Source: Ardenticatenaceae bacterium (GTDB lineage: Bacteria > Chloroflexota > Anaerolineae > Promineifilales > Promineifilaceae). From it: DNA of 64,000 nucleotides. The translations under genes were made by a program, and so were the position numbers. Shown here piece after piece: positions 19,901-28,153 of the stretch. The notes beneath the pieces are model-generated. The model did no database searches. It was not told where the DNA came from and saw only the letters and a program-made list of their open reading frames with translations. Location of the stretch: assembly GCA_020634415.1 (NCBI GenBank), contig JACKBT010000015.1, positions 49,375 to 113,374 of the forward strand, read 5' to 3'. Every line of letters starts with the position of its first letter. Positions within the stretch are counted from its first letter, which is position 1.

Positions 19901-20709
19901 TCATCCTCGTAGGCCAAAAAGAAGTTGCCAGCATAAACGGGATTCAGGTTCTCTGCCAGGGAACGCATATCCACAACGATGCGTACCGGCTTCGCAAAAC
20001 TGTCAACAGCCACCCCATCTTGCAGCATTTCCAGTTGAAAGTGCATAAGTTTCACTGTACCAACCGGGTCTGAGATGCTGTTGGTGGCCGTCAAGGGATA
20101 GTAAGGTACGGGCAAAGCGGTAAACAGCAGTTGGGAATCGGCCACAACCGTATCGGCCTCAATAACCACCGCCAACTGTCCCTGGTCAAAGCGCACGACA
20201 TTGGTAAACGTCCCTCTGATAGGAATCTCAAGGGGTGTGCTGATAGGCGGTGTCACGGTGGGTTCAATGGTCGGCACAGGCGGCAGCGTCGGGGGGGCGG
20301 GTAGAGGTGCGGTGAGGGTGGGGGAGATTGGCAAGGAGAGGCTGCCTTCTGTATGGAGGGGACGGGTGATGGGAATGGCGGATAGAGTGGGTAGAGGTGC
20401 GGTGAGGGTGAGGGAGATAGGCGGCTCTAGCGTGGGCAGGGGTAGAGGTGGGGTGGACGTGATGGGGCCACCAGGCAGGTTAACGGCTACGGGGATGACA
20501 ACCGCGCCGGGCGAGATGAACTCCTCCAGGCTGCGGGCATCGAGAGGGGGCTGGTAAACCATGGGCGGCAGGTTGGCTAATGCAGCGGGTACGGCATATG
20601 CGGGTTCACCCCTCCCCACTTGGGAATGAACCCCTGTATATAGGGGTGGCAAAAGCAGGATGAAGAGGGCTAAGAGGCAGGCTGGGGCCAGGCGAAGGGG
20701 ACGTAACAT
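13966..20709 (-). CDS. Giant secreted Rhs/YD-repeat protein with HINT domain and EAD-like C-terminal tip
   Basis: A 2247-residue polymorphic-toxin-like protein. ATG 20709 is chosen because GGGAGG lies just upstream and the product opens with a signal peptide (MLRPLRLAPACLLALFILLL). A Pro/Thr-rich linker (about 60-150) follows, then a SpvB/TcB-like region (about 310 on: TVSEFSGAATYNYPLDVPPG), many YD repeats (about 1040-1830) and an Rhs core motif (LLYYQARYYLPGVGRFLSAD). The HINT autoprotease is at 2028-2162: first Cys in CSFSADTLVL, TPEHPFF, and the VATAHTYF...WLVHN end. The last 85 residues (2163-2247) carry no nuclease or deaminase motif. They resemble a helical effector-associated (death-fold-like) domain: DRFSRHELEDLIFDMGLDPG, then VEKNN and EHRPNLRE. 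The 88-residue gene follows. Confidence 0.87.
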   Translation of the reverse strand: MLRPLRLAPACLLALFILLLPPLYTGVHSQVGRGEPAYAVPAALANLPPMVYQPPLDARSLEEFISPGAVVIPVAVNLPGGPITSTPPLPLPTLEPPISLTLTAPLPTLSAIPITRPLHTEGSLSLPISPTLTAPLPAPPTLPPVPTIEPTVTPPISTPLEIPIRGTFTNVVRFDQGQLAVVIEADTVVADSQLLFTALPVPYYPLTATNSISDPVGTVKLMHFQLEMLQDGVAVDSFAKPVRIVVDMRSLAENLNPVYAGNFFLAYEDENEPGLWHDVPITIHQEGGLISAEVTHFSTWTGGSRPERWNPSLVQPTVSEFSGAATYNYPLDVPPGRNGLQPALSLSYNSRALDGAIQDLEAGDIANGWSLAQIAIMRQGVKVKKYGGPLYIYHPDNFSLVLNGVSHQLKPAGNSITNGTVRFYAKDAPGLRVWRYYDDSLPTDGLYWVVTTADGVQYRLGYTADSEEYQQGTLWYADPLTHWGKANNRSAIAWNVDTVTDAYGNQMQYDYFTDTQSETVSGGGYSLNLTTRTSRLQQIAYNYPNRITNLPATNLVNRLTSTPATTIRFRATTDTNPTFSDPISHVLVFHNGSTYPIKEYRITSDTQSVDSSGCERLGNPRDTETDVVTAIQLYTNTDGQVSTDDLAYAFALPPVTFEYTSKVHFTDAGQNCFYFRYLYKAHTGYGGTTTFTYTSDNRDVGDYEYTEGLDQTQWPEIGHNYYVTQVKVDDGRNAPVKTTYSYSTPCYDQKATGVTRCDTSISPEYGNIVGFASTTQSRYDYNGSTILNKQTTSFSQSQYTTIGRPTQVDVLTNGNVLLSSTAYSYNTQGIGGIANMFSFTSQVVSTQYHNGSGSASLSSKVAYAYDTSFQGGSQYGNLTHIYEYDDANAGTPYRTTHRYYYPRNDTNSNGTGYWLVNRVGLEALYQGSSLTQLEGTWIYYDGSTSPDTPPTKGATTRIRRFLMNNDDCNQIAPATPPPGCAHLYLTAESSFAYDSYGNQTYQYGSNEYGYQAFNSNWGLLAGAAPATETTTQITYETGYHLYPIQMTLSGSGLTTQTTTFQIYGFNGVGLTGFQEQRGLLKQVTEANGITTKYEYDPFGRLYAVYDGYDNFAGFGDSITDNGDPVSRYLYWDNNWNNSVTYLDPAGGKPFVSVVVSRPSSYPAPANSSSTAVSFNEQTFYDGFGRPIQNRSIWNRISGQSNSREIYSSTAYHANGQVSCQTVPYDLAFYSDSPRNLVWPASAFDTAACTSKPRTTTTYDALGRPDIITAPDGSTTNRDYKIISTVTVNGFSKLAQTVLVDANQRVTAQFTNARGQLSLVREYTNFYPNQSGSADTRYHYDEVGNLEFVGQSSWSNSQPGSWLATTSMEYDAFGRKLSMDDPDMGDWTYSYDAAGNLTEQIDANQQKLCFEYDNLNRISVKRFAASASSACPTSGNRLASYSYYNSGTGKIGQLSGIHWAIWTSPDTQNHETFDYDSLGRLTSHTRIIDDRSYTMSYGGFDAFHRPTTITYPDNEVVTIGYDHEGENSLSTSYNSGTALVDNLTYNARGQMVWLDRNGVSDTTYSYFGQNDAAGGGTGDSNYRLQAIEHGSTTDGKPDFNYTYDLIGNILSLDTTYTQSSTSYNDAQDFGYDHLHRLTSASATGNVANYSHSYSYNTLGNITSFAGTSYGYGDAAHKHAVTSRMAGVYTVGTYSYDANGNMTSRTENGTTYMQNFNVENELSSVTANGQTTSFTYDAAGIRVKTVKPDGTVIDTPFPGYEVENPTGTAITRRTYSLAGQMIATRVSGDPVSGNNGLFFYLSDHLGSMSILLDSSNNGVRNNSRTYYYPFGGYRGTAPSQGITDRDFTGQRENMELGLLYYQARYYLPGVGRFLSADTVVPDPANPQAFNRYSYVNNRPIVWNDPTGHSYAEGYGGSGQVACETSTGGANCIKTTFDEETAAKIANTVNEVVATTASTLYEPADWAIALADGFQWHDSLGMLPLIPSAFGDEIGGFVAHHWDEFAAAIGRRYGDNADEALDAARHAFGMCSFSADTLVLTEAGMEPISEVANEELVWAFNEKTGEMGWYPVVAVWAHEDPITVYLTIEGEVIETTPEHPFFTVEGEWLPAATLQVGDEIRNADWATGTVEVIEFVAESQTMYNFTVATAHTYFIGEGQWLVHNDCQLPNGVRDFLVDRFSRHELEDLIFDMGLDPGKIIPDNATLDRAVDALVTHVEKNNIPDVLYRNVIEHRPNLRETFVDVFFGLTN

Positions 20710-20866
20710 GGATTTTCCTCCCGATGAGCCAGACGGAACTGCTGTCGGCTGGCTCGTACTGTGGGGACAAGGTGGCTTCTTGTTCCCACATAAATAAATT
20801 GACACTTTGCTGAAAACAGGTTGGGTTTGGCTGCGGTTGTGGGCTGGAGTGTGTGACCAAACCTGA

Positions 20867-20945
20867 CTGGATTATAGTGGGAGCAGCGGAGAAATGGATA
20901 GTAACTCAGCTATAAATTGGCTATAAATTGGCTATAATTTTTTGA
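20867..20945 (-). promoter_or_regulatory. Candidate promoter and three 11-bp tandem repeats upstream of the Rhs gene
   Basis: On the minus strand TATAAT (20871-20876) is a good -10 about 160 bases before the Rhs start, with no obvious -35. Just upstream lie three head-to-tail 11-base units: GCTATAAATTG at 20909-20919 and 20920-20930, then a variant GCTATAATTTT at 20931-20941. One unit per helical turn would suit cooperative binding of a regulator. The surrounding 20710-21013 region has no gene. Confidence 0.45.
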
Positions 20946-21013
20946 AAAAAACAACCCTGTGCAGGGCTTCCTCTCGCAGTGAACCTCATCGGGCTTCAAG
21001 CAAGCCCCACTCT

Positions 21014-21832
21014 CTAGCCCCCCGCCTCCCCCGCCACAAACGCCTCCGCCATTTGGCTGCACGTGGCATACCACACCCGCGCAAACGTGCGTGTGAAAGC
21101 GATAAATTCGCGCAGCGTCGCCAGACGAATGGCGCGTCCCGTCACCTGCGGGTGCATCACCAGCGTAAACGCCGCACCCCACTCATACAACTCCCGGAAC
21201 TCATCCTGCCAAATAGACAACACATGCTGCTTGGTAAACAACGGCCGAGGATTGGACAAACTGGTCGAGCCATAAGCCCAATCATCCAGCGTGGGCTGCT
21301 CCGGGATTTCCACTGGCCCTGGCGAACCATCCGCCAGTTGGTGGCGATAGGGCAGATAATGATCCTTGAAGCAGCTGTTATACACCAGCCCCCGCTCCAC
21401 CAGCAGCCGCAAGGACTGCTCTGACGACACGCCATCGGGTGGGCGATAGCCACGCGGCCGCAGCCCTGTCACTTTTTCCAGCGCCGCAATCCCCTTATCC
21501 ATTTCCGCCTCAACCAGAGCCGGATCAGCGGGGTCGGGAGCCACATGGGTGTAGCCATGATGGGCAATCTCATGCCCTGCATTTTGGATCATGGCGACGT
21601 GGCGAGGATATTTTTCGGCTGTCCAGCCAGGGATGAAAAAAGTGGCGGGTATCTCCTCAGCCGCCAGTAACTCCAAAATTTTAGGCACACCCACCCGCGC
21701 CCCATACTGCCCCAGCGAAAGAACAGCGGGCAGTTCATGGTGGCGCGGATTATTGGCTAACCACAGAGATTCAGCATCAAAATCAAAAGTAAGGGCAACG
21801 GCACATTGGGTGTTGTTGGGCCAGATGGACAT
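21014..21832 (-). CDS. Polysaccharide deacetylase (NodB fold)
   Basis: A 272-residue carbohydrate esterase 4-type enzyme that removes N-acetyl or related groups using a metal ion. Motifs seen are TFDFDAES (15-22, catalytic and metal-binding Asp), HHGYTH (91-96, metal His pair) and GYRPP (about 128-132). The overall form is closer to the PuuE/allantoinase-like branch, so the substrate may be a small amide rather than a polymer. There is no signal peptide. The start has a clear AGGAG 7 bases upstream. An M23 peptidase gene lies upstream on the same strand with a repeat between. Confidence 0.86.
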   Translation of the reverse strand: MSIWPNNTQCAVALTFDFDAESLWLANNPRHHELPAVLSLGQYGARVGVPKILELLAAEEIPATFFIPGWTAEKYPRHVAMIQNAGHEIAHHGYTHVAPDPADPALVEAEMDKGIAALEKVTGLRPRGYRPPDGVSSEQSLRLLVERGLVYNSCFKDHYLPYRHQLADGSPGPVEIPEQPTLDDWAYGSTSLSNPRPLFTKQHVLSIWQDEFRELYEWGAAFTLVMHPQVTGRAIRLATLREFIAFTRTFARVWYATCSQMAEAFVAGEAGG

Positions 21833-21860
21833 GGGGTACTCCTTTTGGGGATAAAAAATA

Positions 21861-21895
21861 AAGCGTAAAACGTAATCTGCTTACGTTTTACGCTT
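21861..21895. repeat. GCGTAAAACGTAA-type hairpin (copy 1)
   Basis: Perfect 15-base arms (21861-21875, 21881-21895) with a 5-base loop. The right arm encodes the last residues (EA) and TAA stop of the M23 peptidase on the minus strand. Same family at 27995-28041 and 58627-58660. Confidence 0.85.
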
Positions 21896-22646
21896 CACAC
21901 ACTGGTTGGTTAGACGAGATGGGCTGTGGTGAACTGTAGTTGACGTTGAGACCAAAGTAAGGCGAAGGGTCGAGGGTGTTGTTGATGTCAAGTTCGTTGA
22001 GATAACGGCCGTTCCCATCATCCAACACCACCGAAAAGTGCAAATGCACCCACACCGTGCGCGGCGAATCGCCATTGTAATTACCCGTATAGCCCAGCAG
22101 CGTTCCCTGCTCCACAAACAGTTCACGTGTCCCCGGCGGAAAAGCATCCACAATAAAATCATTACCTTCCCGGTCGGCCATATGCGTGTAATAAAGCCAA
22201 ACCTGGCGATCCGGCTGCAAAGGGTCTTGCGGCACACGCATGATGAGCGTACTGCGCCAATCCGCCTCGCGGGTCACATACCCATCATAAGCAGCATAAA
22301 CTGGCGTGATGCCTGGCTCCGTATCGCTGAAAATATCAATGCCCTGATGGGGCGTGCTGCGCGAATAGGGGCCGCGTGGATCATCATACAGCAGGCCAAT
22401 GTACCCATCGGCGGGCAGAATGAAGGGCGCACCAGGGCAAGCGTCGCGCTGCACGGTAATCAAAGCCTCGCGTGTGGCTTCATCCCCCTGCCGCCACTGC
22501 ACAAAACCCTGCGAACGAGGGTCGCGTATGTCGTTGAAAAGTGTCACGGCAAAGTAGATGACAAAGAGAATGACGATTAAAAGAGGGATGATGATGATCG
22601 GCCGTTTCAGATTGGCCCGCCAGCGGTGAAATGTTTGTGTAATCAT
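21888..22646 (-). CDS. Membrane-anchored M23-family metallopeptidase
   Basis: A 252-residue protein from ATG 22646. The frame extends upstream only through a repeat to a TTG, so the ATG giving MITQTFHRWRANLKRP is preferred. One N-terminal membrane helix (about 17-38: PIIIIPLLIVILFVIYFAV) leaves the rest outside. The zinc site is recognisable as HQGIDIFSD (HxxxD) and WVHLHFSV (HxH), the pattern of lysostaphin-type endopeptidases acting on peptidoglycan cross-bridges or stems. The stop codon is contributed by a palindromic repeat. The upstream ribosome-binding site is weak. Confidence 0.83.
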   Translation of the reverse strand: MITQTFHRWRANLKRPIIIIPLLIVILFVIYFAVTLFNDIRDPRSQGFVQWRQGDEATREALITVQRDACPGAPFILPADGYIGLLYDDPRGPYSRSTPHQGIDIFSDTEPGITPVYAAYDGYVTREADWRSTLIMRVPQDPLQPDRQVWLYYTHMADREGNDFIVDAFPPGTRELFVEQGTLLGYTGNYNGDSPRTVWVHLHFSVVLDDGNGRYLNELDINNTLDPSPYFGLNVNYSSPQPISSNQPVCEA

Positions 22647-22662
22647 TGGGTTAAGTTTTGTA

Positions 22663-22717
22663 CCCTCCGGGAGGTTTGATGGAGAAGCTAACTTCTGGAA
22701 ATAGCCTCCCGGAGGAT
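22663..22717. repeat. CCTCCGGGAGG-type paired palindromes (copy 2)
   Basis: CCCTCCGGGAGGTT (22663-22676) and GCCTCCCGGAGGAT (22704-22717) around a 27-base spacer, upstream of the M23 peptidase start. Same arrangement as 5653-5709. Confidence 0.75.
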
Positions 22718-22773
22718 TTGACAATCATGGGGCTGATTCTACAAAGCAAAAGAAAAGTGACAATGAACGGCCG

Positions 22774-24021
22774 TTACTCCTCACCCGTCACTAATTGCCG
22801 CCACACCTCACCCAACGGGGTCAACTGCCCCGTCTGCCGATCATACAAATTACCCGTCGGATAGAGATCAGGATCGTGCAGACTGTACCACACCCACCAC
22901 TGCACCAGCCGATAATCATCAGCAGCATAACCAATGGTCTCATCCCGCGCCGTCTGGAAAAAGATAAACGATTGCCTCATAAAAGCCGCCACCCGCTCCA
23001 GCGGAAAGCCATAATCAGCGGGCATCAAAATGCCATATTCAGTGACGGCTAACGGCCGATCCCCATACCCCCGCTCCCACATCCACTGCCGAAACGCCCG
23101 GATATTCTCGGCAAAAATAACCATGTCATCATGATCATCAATCTCATACAAAATGCCCTGCTGCTCGCTCATGCCCGGCGGAATATCCACCCCCCAACTG
23201 TCCCGCTCCTCACGCAAAATAAAGGCATGAACCGTCCAAATATCCACTGGCATCGGCCCCCCAAACTGAGCCTCATAAGCCGCCAGTACCCGATCCAGAT
23301 AGGCCAGCCGCAGCGGCGTGGGCTGCGTCACCCCCCCAATAGCAATCTGCGCCGTCGGATCGCGCTCCATCACAAACTGGTAAACTTCGTGATACAGTTC
23401 CGCATACCGCTCCGGCGTAACATTATCCTGCCAAATCACATCCGGTTCATTACCCACAATCCAGACAGCACCGGGGTGGTTGGCAACAGCCGTTTCCCAA
23501 CTAGCCTCATCCACCCCCATCACCCCCGCCTCCGTCAGCCGCACCATTTGCCAGATAGGCACAGAGGACAGCGGTTCGGGCAAGACATCCCAATCCAGAA
23601 AAAAGCCAAAATCCAGGCCCGCTTGCCGCGCTGGTTCCACATCATCCGGCTCGCCCGACACACCAATGCGCGACAGCGGCACAACCGTAGGCACACTGCT
23701 AATGGCCACAGGCGTGGCGGTGGGAGCAACGGCCGTTGCCGTCGCCATCATCGTGGGCATAACAGTGACAGAGGGTGTACTGGTCACAACGGCCGTTTCG
23801 GGCCGCGTCGCCGTCGGCACAATCGGTTCAGGGGTTCGGGTAGGCGTAACGGGTGTAGGTGTGGGAAGAGACGGCCGTTCCTGGCAAGCCGCCACTATGA
23901 AGAGACAACAGAAGAGAGGGAAGAAAGGAGAGAGGAAAGAGGAGAGAGGAGAGAGGGATAGTCCTCTCTCTTTACTCTCCCCTCTCCACCCTCCACATCT
24001 TCTAATCCGCCAGATCGCCAA
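22774..24021 (-). CDS. Glycosidase-like (clan A TIM-barrel) lipoprotein
   Basis: About 415 residues. A hydrophobic stretch ends in the lipobox-like FIVAAC, followed by a TPTPVTPTRTPEP linker (about 52-115), so the protein is probably an anchored lipoprotein. The catalytic part resembles GH39/GH5-type barrels: VWIVGNEPDVIW (acid/base Glu) and RPLAVTEYGILMP (nucleophile Glu) are at the expected distance. The start is unresolved. The frame reaches back to a TTG at 24021 inside the upstream gene, and no in-frame ATG precedes the lipobox. The signal-peptide core is encoded by a CT-rich inverted repeat (about 23890-23990). Substrate unknown. Confidence 0.75.
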   Translation of the reverse strand: MAIWRIRRCGGWRGESKERGLSLSPLSSFLSPFFPLFCCLFIVAACQERPSLPTPTPVTPTRTPEPIVPTATRPETAVVTSTPSVTVMPTMMATATAVAPTATPVAISSVPTVVPLSRIGVSGEPDDVEPARQAGLDFGFFLDWDVLPEPLSSVPIWQMVRLTEAGVMGVDEASWETAVANHPGAVWIVGNEPDVIWQDNVTPERYAELYHEVYQFVMERDPTAQIAIGGVTQPTPLRLAYLDRVLAAYEAQFGGPMPVDIWTVHAFILREERDSWGVDIPPGMSEQQGILYEIDDHDDMVIFAENIRAFRQWMWERGYGDRPLAVTEYGILMPADYGFPLERVAAFMRQSFIFFQTARDETIGYAADDYRLVQWWVWYSLHDPDLYPTGNLYDRQTGQLTPLGEVWRQLVTGEE

Positions 24022-25411
24022 CGTCCTCAGCTTCCACCTCAGCGGCAGCCTCAGTCGGGCGGGCGCGGTGCATCACCACCCGCGTCGTCACCTCATTGGC
24101 AACCCCATGCGTATTCTTCACATTCAACTTATCAAACAAAAACTCAAACTGCTCCTGCAAAACAGAGCCAACCTGTTCCTGCACATCAGCACCCAAATCC
24201 CACCACATCTGCTTCAATGGCCCAATCGCCTTCTTGCGCGTGGAATAGATAAACTGCTCCTCCGTCTGGCTGCTCTTCCACTCATTTTGGTGATTCGACA
24301 ACACATAATTGTAAGCCGTATCTACCACCATTTCGGGCAGGTTGTCATAGATAATGTTTTGGAAATTGGTCGCCAGATGAATCTCCACCGTGCCAATTTC
24401 GGGGAATTTGTTAAAGGCTTCGGCCGGCAGCGTAGACGCACCATGCTGCACCGCACCACCCATACCATAATCATCCCGCGCCACCTGGCTCAAATCACGC
24501 AGCGTGTCAAAATCCACCTTCACATCAGCCAGCGTGCCATCGGGCAGCACCACGCCGCCATGACTGGTTCCCGTCTGCACGGAAATCTTGGAGATGCCCG
24601 CCGCCGCGCCAACCACACGCTTATAACCCTGCATAAAGGCATGAAGCTCTTCCACCGTCGAGTTCTTGTGGCCCACTTCACCAATCTCGCCGCCCAGCGA
24701 AATCGTCACCCCCTCTGGCTCAATCTCCCGCACATATTGGGTCAATTGGGCGCACAAGGTGTAGTTCAATTTTTGCTGCTCGTCCAGGGTGGGGAAGCTC
24801 AAATCCACCAGCGTGGAGGTGTCAATATCAATATTGTAGAACCCAGCCTCCACCGCCTCCACCATCAGATCCTTCACCGCCTGCACTTCCGCTTCGGCAT
24901 CTTTGCCGTAGCGGCTGGCGGAAATCTGGAAGTGATCGCCTTGAATGAAGATGGGGCCACGGAAGCCTTCTTTGATGGCGGCAGCGATAACGGCCGTTAC
25001 ATACTCCGACGGCCGTTGATCCGTATACCCCATCTCCGAACGGGCAATCTCAAAAATAATCGCACCCGCGTTATGCTTATTCGCCGCCCGGAAAATCGCC
25101 CGCGACATGGTGTAATTCATAGCCCGCACATTCATCGCCGGCACCGTGAAATTAGCAGGCACATCGCCCCGCCCAATCGCCATATACAGCTCATGGATTG
25201 AAGCTGGATAAACCCCTAAATGCTGGCCCAACTCCCAAATCAACCAACGGGCCGTATCCCGCACCAAAGCATCACCAAAAACGGCCGTATACACCACCGC
25301 ATCCATCTGCTCCCGCAGCTTCGCCTCATCCGTAATCGTCACGTCATTACCATGTACTGTTACTGCGCCCTCAACAAGCGCAAATAGTTCTTTAACCGAA
25401 TTTGCTTTCAT
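24002..25411 (-). CDS. Class II (metal-dependent) aldolase, fructose/tagatose-bisphosphate type
   Basis: A 469-residue class II aldolase. Metal-binding and catalytic elements are visible: IQGDHFQIS (catalytic Asp and a zinc His), GGEIGEVGHKNS and GGAVQHGAST. It would cleave or form a ketose bisphosphate with dihydroxyacetone phosphate in the cytoplasm. It is longer than ordinary FbaA (about 300-350). The extra length is an N-terminal segment (1-85) and a C-terminal helical extension (about 385-469), an arrangement I associate with a Chloroflexota-type variant. The start has AAGGAG 8 bases upstream. The sugar specificity cannot be told from sequence. Confidence 0.85.
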   Translation of the reverse strand: MKANSVKELFALVEGAVTVHGNDVTITDEAKLREQMDAVVYTAVFGDALVRDTARWLIWELGQHLGVYPASIHELYMAIGRGDVPANFTVPAMNVRAMNYTMSRAIFRAANKHNAGAIIFEIARSEMGYTDQRPSEYVTAVIAAAIKEGFRGPIFIQGDHFQISASRYGKDAEAEVQAVKDLMVEAVEAGFYNIDIDTSTLVDLSFPTLDEQQKLNYTLCAQLTQYVREIEPEGVTISLGGEIGEVGHKNSTVEELHAFMQGYKRVVGAAAGISKISVQTGTSHGGVVLPDGTLADVKVDFDTLRDLSQVARDDYGMGGAVQHGASTLPAEAFNKFPEIGTVEIHLATNFQNIIYDNLPEMVVDTAYNYVLSNHQNEWKSSQTEEQFIYSTRKKAIGPLKQMWWDLGADVQEQVGSVLQEQFEFLFDKLNVKNTHGVANEVTTRVVMHRARPTEAAAEVEAEDVGDLAD

Positions 25412-25543
25412 CCTATTAACTCCTTTTTAAGTTTGAAACTCGTGGGAAATCATGGGAATTGTGGGTTCCTATTCAATTGGGTAATCCCACACTCTGAATT
25501 ATACTAGAATCCACTAATTACGCATTACGTTTTACGAATTATT

Positions 25544-26647
25544 ATGTACCAACGCATCGTCATCAAACTCGGCACCAGCGTTCTCACTGGCGGCACACCC
25601 CACTTCAATCGGCCCCATATGGTCGAACTCGTGCGCCAATGCGCCGACCTCTATCAACGCGGCAAAGACATCATCATCTGCACCTCCGGGGCCATTGCCG
25701 CAGGCCGCGAACGGCTCAACTACCCCACCCTGCCCGAAACTGTAACCAGCAAACAGCTTTTAGCCGCCGTCGGCCAAAGCCGCCTCATGCAGTTGTGGGA
25801 ACAGTTCTTCGACATATACGGCATTCATGTCGGCCAAATGCTGCTCACCCGCGCCGATGTGGAAAACCGCCGCCGCTTCCTCAACGCCCATGACATGATG
25901 CAAATGCTGCTGGAACAGCGCATCATTCCCATTGTCAACGAAAATGATGCCGTGGCCACAGAGGAGATTAAAGTAGGCGACAACGATAATCTCTCGGCCC
26001 TGGTGGCTATTTTGGCCGAGGCCGACATGCTGATTTTGCTCACCGACCAGCGCGGCCTGTTTACGGCCGATCCGCGCACCAACCCCAACGCACAGCTCAT
26101 CCCCGAAGTGCATACCATTGATGAAACCTTGCGCAAATTAGCCGGGGGCAGCGTCAGTGGCCTGGGTGTGGGCGGCATGGCAACCAAATTGCAGGCGGCC
26201 GATGTGGCCCGCCGTGCCGGGGCCGATGTGATTATTGCCGCAGGGTATGCGCCCAACGTCATCAGCCGCATTGTGGCGGGTGAATCAGTGGGCACACGCT
26301 TTCCCGCGCTAGACAATCCCCTAGAAAGCCGCAAACGCTGGATTTTGGCCGGCCCCAAACCATCGGGGCAGATTGTGGTGGATGAGGGGGCGGAGAGGGC
26401 ATTGTGTGGCAACGGCCGTTCCCTCCTCCCCGCCGGCATTACCCAAGTGAATGGCAGCTTTGAGCGTGGTGACACCGTCGCCATCTTCTCCACCCAAGCC
26501 CAAGAACTGGCTCGCGGCATCACCCGCTACAACAGCCAAGACCTCGCCCAAATTGCTGGTTGCCAATCCGAGGCCATTCCCGCTAGACTAGGATATACAT
26601 ACGGCCCAGTAGCCGTGCACCGCAACGATTTAATATTGTTGATGTAG
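25544..26647 (+). CDS. proB: Glutamate 5-kinase
   Basis: A 367-residue ProB, catalysing ATP-dependent phosphorylation of L-glutamate, the first step to proline. The amino-acid kinase domain shows [46 protein letters not shown] and [16 protein letters not shown]-terminal PUA domain (about 275-360) is present. The length equals E. coli ProB (367). It is followed by proA after 47 bases, a standard operon. The upstream gap contains a half copy of the ACGTTTTACG repeat just before the start, leaving no clear Shine-Dalgarno. Two AACGGCCGTT-like copies lie inside. Confidence 0.95.
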   Translation: MYQRIVIKLGTSVLTGGTPHFNRPHMVELVRQCADLYQRGKDIIICTSGAIAAGRERLNYPTLPETVTSKQLLAAVGQSRLMQLWEQFFDIYGIHVGQMLLTRADVENRRRFLNAHDMMQMLLEQRIIPIVNENDAVATEEIKVGDNDNLSALVAILAEADMLILLTDQRGLFTADPRTNPNAQLIPEVHTIDETLRKLAGGSVSGLGVGGMATKLQAADVARRAGADVIIAAGYAPNVISRIVAGESVGTRFPALDNPLESRKRWILAGPKPSGQIVVDEGAERALCGNGRSLLPAGITQVNGSFERGDTVAIFSTQAQELARGITRYNSQDLAQIAGCQSEAIPARLGYTYGPVAVHRNDLILLM

Positions 26648-26694
26648 AGGCGTTGCCTGACAACACCTCTACCTAGCAAATACCAGGAGACACC

Positions 26695-27966
26695 ATGACT
26701 GATTTGATCACAATGGGAAAAGATGCCAAAAGTGCCAGTTACCAGCTTACCCGCCTTTCGACAAAGGAGAAAAACGAGGCCCTGCTGGCTATCGCTGATG
26801 AATTGGAAATTCAGGCAGACAGTGTGCTGGCGCAAAACGCCCTGGATATTGAAGACGGCCGATCCAAAGGCTTGAGTGAAGCCATGCTCGACCGACTGCT
26901 GCTAACCCCAGAGCGTATCGCCATTCTGGCCGCCGATACACGCCGCATTGCGGGCTTGCCCGATCCGGTAGGCCAGGAGTTGGAAAGCCGGATGCTGCTG
27001 AACGGCATCCGCCTCAGCCGCCGCCGTATTCCGATTGGCGTGATTGGCGTTATTTACGAGGCTCGCCCTAATGTGACCATTGATGTGGCCACCCTGTGCC
27101 TGAAAACGAGCAATGCCACTATTTTGCGTGGTGGCAGCGAAACGCGGCGCAGCAATATAGCTCTGGTGCAGGTGATTCAGGCAGCATTGGCTAAGGTGGA
27201 TGTGGTGGAAACGGCCGTTCAATACATCGAAGACCCCGACCGCAATCTGGTGGCCCAACTGCTGCGGCTGGATCAGTACGTAGATATGATCATCCCGCGT
27301 GGCGGCAGTTCACTGCACAAACTGTGCCGGGAACACAGTTCCATTCCCGTCATCACCGGGGGCATCGGCATTTGCCATATTTACGTGGACGAAACGGCCG
27401 ATCTCGACCGCGCCGTAGACATCATCGAAAACGCCAAAGTACAGCGCCCCAGCGTGTGCAACGCCCTCGACACCCTTCTGCTGCACCCCATGATTGCCGA
27501 AAAGCTGCTGCCGCCGCTGTTGAAACGGCTAGGCCAGCATGGCGTGGAAATTCGCGTCACCAGCGAAGCGTATGAATTACTGAAATATTATGCTGAGGAC
27601 CATGAGGCCAAAGTTGTTTTAGCCAGTGCTGGGGATTTTGACCAGGAGTGGCTGGGGCTGACAATGGGCATTCAACTGGTAGGCGATTTAGATGAAGCCA
27701 TTGCCCACATCCACCGCCACAGCACCGAGCATACCGATGCCATCCTGACAACCAATCTGGAACACGCGACCCGTTTTGTGAATGAGGTGAACTCAGCGGC
27801 CGTTTTTGTGAACGCCAGCACCCGCTTCAACGACGGCGGCCAATTCGGTCTCGGTGCCGAAGTCGCCGTCAGCACCCAAAAACTGCACGCACGCGGGCCA
27901 ATGGGCTTAGAAGAACTCACCACCTACAAATGGGTTGGTTATGGTGACGGGCAGATAAGAGATTAA
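26695..27966 (+). CDS. proA: Gamma-glutamyl phosphate reductase
   Basis: A 423-residue ProA, which reduces gamma-glutamyl phosphate to the semialdehyde with NADPH. Recognisable parts are [29 protein letters not shown], the catalytic Cys in [15 protein letters not shown], and [18 protein letters not shown] near the C-terminus. A good ribosome-binding site (AGGAG) precedes the ATG. With proB it forms the proline pathway operon. A strong hairpin terminator follows the stop. Confidence 0.95.
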   Translation: MTDLITMGKDAKSASYQLTRLSTKEKNEALLAIADELEIQADSVLAQNALDIEDGRSKGLSEAMLDRLLLTPERIAILAADTRRIAGLPDPVGQELESRMLLNGIRLSRRRIPIGVIGVIYEARPNVTIDVATLCLKTSNATILRGGSETRRSNIALVQVIQAALAKVDVVETAVQYIEDPDRNLVAQLLRLDQYVDMIIPRGGSSLHKLCREHSSIPVITGGIGICHIYVDETADLDRAVDIIENAKVQRPSVCNALDTLLLHPMIAEKLLPPLLKRLGQHGVEIRVTSEAYELLKYYAEDHEAKVVLASAGDFDQEWLGLTMGIQLVGDLDEAIAHIHRHSTEHTDAILTTNLEHATRFVNEVNSAAVFVNASTRFNDGGQFGLGAEVAVSTQKLHARGPMGLEELTTYKWVGYGDGQIRD

Positions 27967-27994
27967 TTTTCTGCTGATGGATCTTTCGTGAAAC

Positions 27995-28046
27995 ATAAAG
28001 CGTAAAACGTAAAAGGGGCTAAATTACGTTTTACGCTTTATCTTTT
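27995..28046 (+). terminator. GCGTAAAACGTAA-type hairpin acting as terminator (copy 2)
   Basis: Perfect 18-base arms (27995-28012 and 28024-28041) with an 11-base loop and a T-rich tail downstream of proA. It is a member of the palindromic family also at 21861 and 58627. Confidence 0.8.
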
Positions 28047-28114
28047 TATACCCTCTCTCTCCCTCAAAACAAACTGCACCAATATTTGACAATCTCCTAT
28101 TAACTGGTAAATTT

Positions 28115-28143
28115 ACTTTGTTAGTCCATTGGATTTACAAAGT
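28115..28143. promoter_or_regulatory. Candidate ROK-regulator operator
   Basis: Inverted repeat ACTTTGT (28115-28121) / ACAAAGT (28137-28143) immediately upstream of the ROK regulator start. ROK/XylR-type repressors bind AT-rich inverted repeats of this spacing, so autoregulation of the muropeptide cluster is plausible. Confidence 0.4.
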
Positions 28144-28153
28144 GGATGTACCA

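Noticed and set aside
22647..22724. Upstream extension of the M23 peptidase to a TTG at 22724
   Set aside because: The extension is translated CCTCCGGGAGG repeat; ATG 22646 gives the normal membrane-anchor N-terminus.
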